From Acidimicrobiales bacterium (lineage in GTDB: Bacteria > Actinomycetota > Acidimicrobiia > Acidimicrobiales > SHLQ01), in assembly GCA_013002375.1 (NCBI GenBank), contig JABDJW010000332.1, positions 1-8,706 on the forward strand: DNA of 8,706 nucleotides, written 5' to 3'. This document shows, one piece after another, positions 1 through 6,203 of this stretch. How positions within the stretch are numbered: position 1 is the stretch's first letter; each line of letters begins with the position of its first letter. Position numbers and translations under genes: made by a program. The notes below the pieces were generated by a model. It made no database searches, was not told the DNA's origin, and worked only from the letters and a program-made list of their open reading frames with translations.

Positions 1-677
1 ACCAGTACCTCACCGTCGTCGACCCGCAGCTCGACGCCGGCGAGCGGGTAGCCATCGTAGACGACGCCGCTGCCGGTCTCGGTCAGTCCGTACGTCGCCA
101 CACAGTTCGCGGGGCGGTCGGCGGGGATCGCGGACCCGCCGAGCAATATTCTGCGGAAGGCAGTGGGGTCGACCCGGCCGAGGGTGGCCACCACCAACGA
201 AGTCAACGTTGCCGGTGACCGGGCGACGGCGCCGGCATCGAAGTGGGGCAGGACGGTCAGCGGGGTGCCGGTGTGCAGTGCCCGAGTGACGACCGACAGT
301 CCACCGACGTGCGCGAGCGGCAGGCAGGCCAGCCAGTGGTCGGCGGCGGGATCGACCGCGAGAGCGTTCGAGGTGGCGCGAGCCGAAGCCTCGACCGATT
401 CGTGGGTCAAGACCACACCTTTTGGGCGTCCGGTGGTGCCGCTGGTGGCCATCACGAGGGCATCGCCGGGTTCGACCGGGCGGGCGCCGGGCAGCTCGGT
501 CCGGCCGCTCGGTTCGACGACCGCGGCCGGTCGCAGCTGCTCGAACAGCGCTTGTCGAGCCGGGCCGGGTAGCCGCAGATCGACCGGCAGCACGGCATCA
601 CCGGCGTCCCACGCCCGCTGCAGTTCGGCGACGAAATCGGGGCCGCCGGGCAGGGCCAGTGCAATCAGCTGGGGCAT
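1..677 (-). CDS. Compact AMP-forming acyl-CoA ligase, MenE-like (3' end outside window)
   Basis: This is the first 225 codons of an ANL-superfamily adenylate-forming ligase, which activates a carboxylic acid as acyl-AMP and transfers it to CoA. The ATP-binding P-loop MATSGTTGRPKG is at residues 76-87, and the Y-G-x-T-E motif (TYGLTETGSG) is at about 195-204. The P-loop comes very early compared with about residue 160-200 in ordinary FadD-type ligases, so the N-terminal subdomain is strongly shortened. That shortening, and the stretch YDGYPLAGVELRV after the TYGLTE motif, resemble actinobacterial MenE (o-succinylbenzoate-CoA ligase). The ATG at 677 starts 10 bases after the stop of the Rieske-ThDP gene and has only a weak GGG-type ribosome site, so translational coupling is likely. 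The C-terminal lid domain with the catalytic lysine lies outside the window. No menaquinone genes are visible beside it, so a different acid substrate is equally possible. Confidence 0.8.
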   Translation of the reverse strand, partial: MPQLIALALPGGPDFVAELQRAWDAGDAVLPVDLRLPGPARQALFEQLRPAAVVEPSGRTELPGARPVEPGDALVMATSGTTGRPKGVVLTHESVEASARATSNALAVDPAADHWLACLPLAHVGGLSVVTRALHTGTPLTVLPHFDAGAVARSPATLTSLVVATLGRVDPTAFRRILLGGSAIPADRPANCVATYGLTETGSGVVYDGYPLAGVELRVDDGEVL

Positions 678-687
678 CGGCCCGACG

Positions 688-2658
688 CTAGAGCAGCAAG
701 GCGTCGGTGACGATGTCGACCAGGGCCGGCCCGGGATGGGAGAACGCCGCGTCGAGGGCGTCGTCGAGCTGGGCTCGTTCGGTGACTCGGATGCCCTTCA
801 CCCCGCAGAGCTCGGCGAACGCGGCGAAATCGGGGTTGTGGAGCGAGGTCTGCCACACGTCCCATTCGGCGGCGCGCTGTTCCTTGGAGATCTTGCCCAG
901 TTCGCTGTTGTTGAGCAGCACATGGGTGATGTTCATCTCGTATTTGGCCAGCGTGGTGAGCTCCATGGCGTATTGGCCCAAGCCGCCGTCGCCACTGACC
1001 GACACCACCGGTCGCGCCTCGCCGACTGCGGCCCATGCGCCCATCGCGGCCGGCAGGGCGAAGCCGATCGAGCCGAGGTAGCCGGACAGGAGCACGTCGT
1101 TGTCGCCGGTCTCGAAGTAACGGCCGAACGAGTACGTGTTGTTGCCGACATCGGCACAGATCACCGCGTGATCGGGAATGCGCCGGGTCAAGGAGTCGAA
1201 GACCGCCGCAGAGTTCAGGCCCTGGCCCTCGTCGTCGCCGAGGCGAGCCTGCTTCTCGGCCCGCCACAACGCCCAGCGTTCGGCGACCTCGGAGCGGTGG
1301 TCGACACACCGGAGATCGGCGGGCAAGGCCTCGGCCAGGGCTCGGGCGGTCACGCCGACGTGGCCCTGCACCGGCAGGTCGACCGAATGAAACCGGCCGA
1401 GGCTCATCGGGTCGTAGTCGACCTGGATGAGCGGCTTGTACTCGGCGATGCCGGTGTGATTGGCGAAGGAGGCCCCGAACACGACGAGCAGGTCGGATTC
1501 GTTCATGAACCACGAGGCGATCGGTGTGCCGGAACGCCCGAGCACCCCGCATCCCAGTTCGTGACGATCACTGATCAGTCCTTTGGCCTTGAACGTGGTG
1601 GCGACCGGAGCGCCGACGCGTTCGGCCAGCGCGATGACCGCGTCCATCTGGTGGCGCGCCCCGTTGCCGACCACGAACATCGGTCGCTCGGACTCGGCGA
1701 TCTTGGCGGCTGCGGCGGCGAGTTCGGCCGCCGGTGGCGCAATCTCGCGTGAGCCGACCCGGCCTGTCGGTCCGCCGGCCGGCGCCTCGGGGGCCGGTTG
1801 GAATTGCACCTCGTCGGGCAAGACCAGGTGGGCGACGTTGCGCTCGACGATGGCGGTCTTGCAGGCCAGGTTGGCCAGCTCGGCGTGGGACGACTCGGCG
1901 GCCACGATCTGGCTGTACGCCGCGACGTCGGCGAACGCCGCGCTGAGGTCGGTGTCCTGGAAGGCGCCGCGCCCGCGCACCTTCGACGGCACCTGGCCGG
2001 AGATGGCCAGCACCGGGGCCCGGTCCTCCTTGGCGTCGTACAGACCGGTCAGCAGGTTGGTCGATCCCGGGCCGGCGATGCCGAAGCATCCGGCCACGCC
2101 GCCGGTGAGCTTGCCGAACGCGGTGGCCGCGAACGCGGCCGCACCCTCGTGGCGGATGCCGATGTAGGTCAGATCGCCCCGGGCCTCGGCCTTGCGCATG
2201 GCATCGGCGAAACCGAGGTTCGAGTGGCCGACCATGCCGAAAACGTGGGTGACGCCCCAGTTGGTCATGGTCTCGACCAGGACGTCCGACACCGTGCGCA
2301 GTGTCGGTTCCTCGGCCGGGAGGGACACGTAGACGCCGTCGTCGCGCACCTCGCACGGAAAGCATTCGGGGGCATCGCTGAACCCCTCCGGGGGTTGCCC
2401 GGTCAGTGGGTTGTAGTCGTACCCGTGCCAGGGACAGCGCAGCCAGCCCTTCTCGATCGAGCCCTCGCCCAACGGCCCGCCCTGGTGGGGGCACTTGTCG
2501 TCGAGCGCGCCGTACTGGCCGTCGTAGTGCGTGACCGCGAGCGTCTGCCGCCCCACCGCGACCGTCTTCACCCGGCCCGCTGGGAGCTCGTCCAGGTCCA
2601 GAATGCGGTGTTCCGCCGACGCTGCCGAGTCGGACCCCGGGTTGTCCGCGGCGGTCAC
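688..2658 (-). CDS. Rieske [2Fe-2S] domain fused to a PoxB-like ThDP-dependent enzyme
   Basis: A 656-residue two-part protein. Residues about 18-115 are a Rieske ferredoxin-type domain with the cluster ligands C56-x-H58 and C75-x-x-H78. Residues about 120-656 are a complete three-domain ThDP enzyme. The catalytic-type glutamate is E171 (in IRHEGAAAFAA). The GDG-x24-NN cofactor motif starts at G556-D557-G558 and ends at N583-N584. Among ThDP families it looks closest to pyruvate oxidase/pyruvate:quinone oxidoreductase PoxB: the segment around GAFQDTD, then LVLPDEV, and the C-terminal NPDFAAFAELCGVKGIRV all match that pattern as I know it. Acetolactate-synthase-like or other 2-oxoacid decarboxylases remain possible. 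It ends in DIVTDALLL without the membrane-binding C-terminal peptide of E. coli PoxB, and no signal peptide is seen, so it should be cytoplasmic. Expected chemistry is oxidative decarboxylation of a 2-oxoacid, with the Rieske cluster a plausible electron carrier (inference). The GTG start overlaps the upstream stop as GTGA and has GGAGG six bases upstream. Confidence 0.88.
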   Translation of the reverse strand: MTAADNPGSDSAASAEHRILDLDELPAGRVKTVAVGRQTLAVTHYDGQYGALDDKCPHQGGPLGEGSIEKGWLRCPWHGYDYNPLTGQPPEGFSDAPECFPCEVRDDGVYVSLPAEEPTLRTVSDVLVETMTNWGVTHVFGMVGHSNLGFADAMRKAEARGDLTYIGIRHEGAAAFAATAFGKLTGGVAGCFGIAGPGSTNLLTGLYDAKEDRAPVLAISGQVPSKVRGRGAFQDTDLSAAFADVAAYSQIVAAESSHAELANLACKTAIVERNVAHLVLPDEVQFQPAPEAPAGGPTGRVGSREIAPPAAELAAAAAKIAESERPMFVVGNGARHQMDAVIALAERVGAPVATTFKAKGLISDRHELGCGVLGRSGTPIASWFMNESDLLVVFGASFANHTGIAEYKPLIQVDYDPMSLGRFHSVDLPVQGHVGVTARALAEALPADLRCVDHRSEVAERWALWRAEKQARLGDDEGQGLNSAAVFDSLTRRIPDHAVICADVGNNTYSFGRYFETGDNDVLLSGYLGSIGFALPAAMGAWAAVGEARPVVSVSGDGGLGQYAMELTTLAKYEMNITHVLLNNSELGKISKEQRAAEWDVWQTSLHNPDFAAFAELCGVKGIRVTERAQLDDALDAAFSHPGPALVDIVTDALLL

Positions 2659-4262
2659 TTGACACCTCCGAACGGGATGCCGCTGAGGTCGGCCATGGCC
2701 CGGTCGAACGTCGTGAGATCGTCGATGGTGAAATCGGACAACGACTGGTGACCGCAGGCCCGGGCCAGAACCTGCATGAGCTCGACGCTGGCGCCGAAGA
2801 AGCGGGCCAGTCGCTCGGCCGCCTCGTCGATGATCAGCCGGGCGCGGAGGTCGGCCTTCTGGGTGGCGATGCCCACCGGGCAGTTGTTGGTGTTGCAGGC
2901 CCGCATGCCGATGCAGCCGATGGCCTGCATGGCCGCATTGGAGACCGCGACGGCATCGGCGCCGAGGGCGAGGGCCTTGGCGAAATCGGTGTGGGTGCGC
3001 AAGCCACCGGTGATCACCAACGTCACATCGGCACGATCGACCGAATCGAGGTGGCGCCGGGCGCGAGCCAGTGCGGGGATGGTCGGCACCGAGATGTGGT
3101 TGCGGAAGATCTCCGGTGCCGCGCCGGTGCCTCCGCCGCGGCCATCGAGAATGATGTAGTCGACGCCGATGTCGAGCGCGGCATCGATATCGGCCTCGAT
3201 GTGTTGGGCTGACAGCTTGGCGCCGATCGGTATGCCACCCGATTTCTCTCGCACCGCGGCGGCCAGCTCGCGAAAATCGGCCGGCGTGGTGAGATCGGGG
3301 AACGTGGCGGGGCTGATCGCGGCTTCGCCCTCGGGCAGCCCGCGAACCTCGGCGATCCGGCCCTGCACTTTGACGCCGGGCAGGTGGCCACCGGTGCCGG
3401 TCTTGGCCCCCTGGCCGAACTTGAAATGGAACGCCTGGACCTTGGCCACCTTCTCGAGTGACCAGCCGAATCGGCCCGAGGCCAGCTCGTAGAAGTAGCG
3501 GCGGTTCGCCTCCTGCTCTTCGGGCAACATGCCGCCTTCGCCGGAGCAGATACCGGTGCCGGCCAGTTCCGCGCCCTTGGCCAGCGAGATCTTGGCCTCC
3601 TGCGACAGCGCACCAAAGCTCATGTCGCTGACGAACATGGGGATGTCGAGGGCCAGCGGTTTCGCCGCGTTCGGGCCGATCGCCACCGCGGTGGTGACCG
3701 GCTCGTCGTCGAGCAACGGGCGGCGAGCGAGCTGGGCGGTGACGAACTGGATCGAGTCCCATCGGGGCAGCTCGTGCTGGGGCACCCCCATCGACACGGT
3801 GGGGCCGTGATGGCCGGTGGTGCTGAGTCCCTCGCCGGCCAACTTGCGGATGAGGGCGACGGCCGGTTCGTCGGGCGTGCCATGGAGATCCTGATAGGCC
3901 CCTTGGTAGGCACCGCGGTCGTAGGCCTGGGGATGTTCCTTCTCCCAGGCCAGGATTTCGTCGACGTCGATCATCACCTGATCGGCCTCGAGCCACGACG
4001 AGAACTTGTGAAGCCGCTCACTGTTGTCGTAGCCGGAGATGCCGGTGCGGAAGCAGTAGTCCCAGCTGTGCAGCCCGCAGACCAGGTTCTCGTCGATGAT
4101 GCGGCCGTCGGCCATCAATGCGCCGCGATGCTGGCAGCGGCCGTGCAGCACGGAGACGTTGTCGTCGAACCGGACGATGACCAAGTCGACGTTGCTGACC
4201 AGCGCGCCGGTGGGCTCGCGGTCGGGGAGGGTCGACCAGTCGGCGATGGCCAGAGGTTGCAT
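2655..4262 (-). CDS. Rieske [2Fe-2S] domain fused to an FMN-binding glutamate-synthase-family domain
   Basis: A 535-residue protein. Residues about 1-105 are a Rieske domain with ligands C43-x-H45 and C62-x-x-H65. From about residue 165 to the end it matches the FMN/Fe-S synthase domain of glutamate synthase (Glu_synthase family): DMSFGALSQEAK, the SGEGG segment, the QGAKTGTGGHLPG loop, the DGRGGGTGAAP phosphate-binding region, and the cluster motif C450-x5-C456-x4-C461 followed by PVGIATQ. The glutamine amidotransferase domain of classical GltB is absent, so it would use free ammonia or an amine, or act in the oxidative direction. The PPPHHD-type active-site segment of classical enzymes reads SPATFPDLTT here, suggesting a different substrate. 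No NAD(P)H-binding GltD-like partner is visible, so the Rieske domain is a plausible redox partner (inference). The ATG at 4262 has AGGAC about six bases upstream. It is the first gene of a tightly packed three-gene operon. Confidence 0.87.
   Translation of the reverse strand: MQPLAIADWSTLPDREPTGALVSNVDLVIVRFDDNVSVLHGRCQHRGALMADGRIIDENLVCGLHSWDYCFRTGISGYDNSERLHKFSSWLEADQVMIDVDEILAWEKEHPQAYDRGAYQGAYQDLHGTPDEPAVALIRKLAGEGLSTTGHHGPTVSMGVPQHELPRWDSIQFVTAQLARRPLLDDEPVTTAVAIGPNAAKPLALDIPMFVSDMSFGALSQEAKISLAKGAELAGTGICSGEGGMLPEEQEANRRYFYELASGRFGWSLEKVAKVQAFHFKFGQGAKTGTGGHLPGVKVQGRIAEVRGLPEGEAAISPATFPDLTTPADFRELAAAVREKSGGIPIGAKLSAQHIEADIDAALDIGVDYIILDGRGGGTGAAPEIFRNHISVPTIPALARARRHLDSVDRADVTLVITGGLRTHTDFAKALALGADAVAVSNAAMQAIGCIGMRACNTNNCPVGIATQKADLRARLIIDEAAERLARFFGASVELMQVLARACGHQSLSDFTIDDLTTFDRAMADLSGIPFGGVK
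2665..2669 (-). promoter_or_regulatory. Shine-Dalgarno site fixing the GTG start of the Rieske-ThDP gene
   Basis: Minus-strand GGAGG lies six bases before the GTG at 2658. The reading frame is open far upstream through the preceding gene, so frame length alone does not give the start. This site, the GTGA stop/start overlap and the beginning of recognisable Rieske sequence about 18 residues later together select it. The site lies inside the last codons of the glutamate-synthase-like gene, which suggests coupled translation. Confidence 0.8.
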
Positions 4263-4321
4263 CCGATAGTCCTAGCATTCGCCGGAACGCCATGGCAGCC
4301 CTGACCCCGCCCGCATCGGCT

Positions 4322-4370
4322 GAACTGGTTGGAAAAACCGACACCATCGCGTGGTATCTCCAACCAGTTC
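4322..4370 (-). repeat. 12-bp perfect inverted repeat forming a two-tier RNA stem-loop
   Basis: GAACTGGTTGGA (4322-4333) and its exact reverse complement (4359-4370) are separated by 25 bases. Inside, 4341-4346 and 4352-4357 pair as a second stem around a 5-base loop. On minus-strand RNA this inner stem is six pairs with one G-U wobble. On plus-strand RNA one of those pairs becomes a C-A mismatch, so the structure fits minus-strand transcription. It sits 15 bases past the stop of the molybdopterin gene and about 60 bases before the start of the Rieske-glutamate-synthase gene. There is no trailing T run outside the stem, so it is not a canonical intrinsic terminator. Possible roles are mRNA 3'-end stabiliser, partial terminator, leader/attenuator element or protein-binding operator. 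Confidence 0.7.
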
Positions 4371-4384
4371 GGGGATGGGGGGCG

Positions 4385-6106
4385 TCAGGAGACGTTGACC
4401 TCGATCGTGTGCCAACCCTCGGCACCGTTCGGACGGGGGTCGACCTCGATCTCGCCCTGGGTCTCGCCGTCGGCGTCGGTCGCTCGAACCCGCAGGAAGT
4501 AGCGGCCGGGCTCGGGGTCCCAGGGCACGGTCCACTGCACCCAGGTGTCGTTGCTGAGCGCCTCGCCCAATTCGGCCTCGACCCATTCGTTCGCGCCGTT
4601 CGGCCCGCCGGCGATCTGGACCTCGACCTTGGTGATACCCCGGCTCGGGGCCCACGCCACGCCGCCGATCGCTTTGGGGCCGGCCGGCACGGTGGCGTTG
4701 TTGCGAGGGGCGTCGATGCGGCTCTGGGTCTTGATCGGGCCGAGCTTGTTCCAACCGCGGGGGATCCAGTAGCCGTCCTCGGCTTCCCACGTGGTCATGG
4801 TGATCGACTTCACCCACTTCACCGCCGACACATAGCCATAGAGGCCGGACACGACCAGACGGGCGGGAAACCCGTGCTTGACGGGCAGCGGTTCGCCGTT
4901 CATGCCGATGGCGAGCAGTGCATCGCGGCCGTCGTACAGCGCTTCGGTCGGGAACCCGGCCGTCCAGTCGTCGACCGACCGGCCGAAGAACTGGGTCGCG
5001 CCCTCTTGCACGCCGGCCCGTTCCAGAAGTTCGATGATCGGCACGCCGGTCCACACCGCATTGCCGACGAGGTTGCCGCCCACACTGTTCGAGACGCAGC
5101 TCAGGGTGATCGGCACATCGATCAGATCCATGGCCAGGATCTCGTCGAAGGTCAGGCTGTACGGGTTGTCGACCATGCCCTTGATCTCGAGCGACCAGTC
5201 CTTCGGGTCGACCTGCGGCTTGGTGAACGCGGTATCGATCAAATAGAAGCCGTCGTTGGGCGTGATGTAGGACGAGATGCCCGGGCTCGAGTCGAGCGTG
5301 TTGAGGTCGGCCATCGCCCGGTCGATGTCGGCGATGCCTTCCGGAACGACCACGTTCTGGCGGGCGGACTCGACCGCCTTCTTGGTCGATCGTTCGAGGT
5401 TGCTGCCGATGCCGCCCAGCGCCACCGCGGTGGCCGCCGCGCCCCCGCTCCAGGCCAGGAACTGGCGACGGTCGCCGGCCGGGTTGGTCGGATCGAGATC
5501 GTTGGCCGCGTAGCCGGAGCCCTGGGCCGAGAACGCGGGGCGATTGGTGGACGCTTGGCCGCGGTTGATCAGCAGGGCGGCGACGCCGGCGCCGACCGTT
5601 GTCGCGAGGATGGCCGACGTGACGCCGAGACCGGTGCTGCCCTGGGTCGTCGCCATCGAGATCGTGGCGACCAACCCGAGCAAACCGAAGCCGATGAAGA
5701 GGTTGCGCTGGGACCGCAGGCCCAGGATGCCGATCAGTGCGCCGAACAGGACGGTGGTGATGGTGATGCCGAGGGGGAACAGCGTCTTCTGGGCGGTCCC
5801 CACGTTGCTGATCGACCAGGCGACGACATCGCCCGGAGTGTTGCGGCTGATGAAGTCGGCCACGCCGATGACCAACGACGGCACTCGACTGCTGGCGCCG
5901 TCGAAGACCTCGCCGATGGTGAGGGCCAACGCGGCGCCGATGCCGCCGGCGACCGCGCCCATCCAGGCGGGGAGGCGACGGGAGGTTGGGCCGGCATCGG
6001 GGCCGGGGCCAGAGGATGCGGGGTCTGGTGTTACGGCGTCGGGCTTGGTGGCGACCATGGGTGCGTTTCGTTTCGGCGGGAGCGGCGGTGCCGCTGGTGT
6101 TCCCAT
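4385..6106 (-). CDS. Membrane-anchored molybdopterin-dependent oxidoreductase, sulfite oxidase family
   Basis: A 573-residue protein. After a Pro/Ala-rich N-terminus come four likely membrane helices (about residues 47-68, 108-130, 135-152, 160-180). Then comes a twin-arginine-like segment DRRQFLAWSGG (R213-R214) with a fifth hydrophobic stretch (about 217-235), and an extracytoplasmic molybdopterin domain. The segment LSC-VSN places the expected molybdenum-ligand cysteine at about C337, in the usual context before GNAVWTGVP. The C-terminal Ig-like Mo-co dimerisation domain runs from about 459 to the end. The family catalyses oxygen-atom transfer, for example sulfite oxidation; the substrate here is unknown. 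Membrane-anchored relatives of this layout occur in actinobacteria, and mycobacterial Rv0218 is one I recall. The ATG at 6106 is preferred because GGAGGGG lies 15 bases upstream. A TTG at 6112 fits that site better by spacing, and an ATG at 6058 has no ribosome site. It is transcribed divergently from rsgA, and 122 bases separate it from the downstream operon. Confidence 0.85.
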   Translation of the reverse strand: MGTPAAPPLPPKRNAPMVATKPDAVTPDPASSGPGPDAGPTSRRLPAWMGAVAGGIGAALALTIGEVFDGASSRVPSLVIGVADFISRNTPGDVVAWSISNVGTAQKTLFPLGITITTVLFGALIGILGLRSQRNLFIGFGLLGLVATISMATTQGSTGLGVTSAILATTVGAGVAALLINRGQASTNRPAFSAQGSGYAANDLDPTNPAGDRRQFLAWSGGAAATAVALGGIGSNLERSTKKAVESARQNVVVPEGIADIDRAMADLNTLDSSPGISSYITPNDGFYLIDTAFTKPQVDPKDWSLEIKGMVDNPYSLTFDEILAMDLIDVPITLSCVSNSVGGNLVGNAVWTGVPIIELLERAGVQEGATQFFGRSVDDWTAGFPTEALYDGRDALLAIGMNGEPLPVKHGFPARLVVSGLYGYVSAVKWVKSITMTTWEAEDGYWIPRGWNKLGPIKTQSRIDAPRNNATVPAGPKAIGGVAWAPSRGITKVEVQIAGGPNGANEWVEAELGEALSNDTWVQWTVPWDPEPGRYFLRVRATDADGETQGEIEVDPRPNGAEGWHTIEVNVS

Positions 6107-6203
6107 CGACAACGACGAGAACCCCTCCAGGGTTCCAGGTTTTTGGTGATGTGCGCTGCTTTTCTGGCCGCTGTGGTTGCCCGAAGGGCGCCGGCCGACT
6201 GCA
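6107..6203. promoter_or_regulatory. Divergent intergenic region, probable promoters for rsgA and the molybdopterin gene
   Basis: These 97 bases separate two divergently oriented genes, so transcription in both directions is expected to start in or near here. Apart from the hairpin at 6119-6135 and a T-rich patch at about 6138-6168 I see no convincing -35/-10 pair, and I do not assign promoter boxes. Confidence 0.4.
6119..6135 (-). promoter_or_regulatory. Hairpin enclosing the Shine-Dalgarno of the molybdopterin gene
   Basis: GAACCC (6119-6124) and GGGTTC (6130-6135) form a 6-bp stem with a 5-base loop. On the minus strand the GGAGGGG ribosome site (6122-6128) spans the loop and one stem arm, so folding would partly hide it and could modulate translation. 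On the plus strand the same hairpin is followed four bases later by five T residues, which resembles a weak terminator, but no plus-strand gene precedes it. The base pairing is directly visible; a regulatory role is inference. Confidence 0.45.

Noticed and set aside
163..1752. 529-residue plus-strand open frame
   Set aside because: It lies antisense to the MenE-like and Rieske-ThDP genes, whose translations carry clear catalytic motifs. The plus-strand translation shows no recognisable domain and is a typical high-GC mirror frame.
688..2658. MenD identity, suggested by a ThDP enzyme next to a MenE-like ligase
   Set aside because: The enzyme has the GDG-x24-NN motif and PoxB-type segments (GAFQDTD, NPDFAAFAELCG) plus a Rieske domain, not MenD-type sequence.
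2659..3996. Open frame upstream of the Rieske-ThDP gene, giving an apparent 1102-residue protein
   Set aside because: The upstream translation is low-complexity Arg/Gly/Pro-rich shadow of the glutamate-synthase-like gene in another frame. The GTG at 2658 with GGAGG and the start of Rieske homology fix the true start.
688..6106. Sulfonate (taurine-type) degradation: ThDP sulfoacetaldehyde acetyltransferase plus sulfite oxidase
   Set aside because: The combination of a ThDP enzyme and a sulfite-oxidase-family protein suggested it. However, the ThDP enzyme looks PoxB-like rather than Xsc-like, no phosphotransacetylase is visible, and the molybdopterin gene is separated from the operon by 122 bases and a stem-loop.
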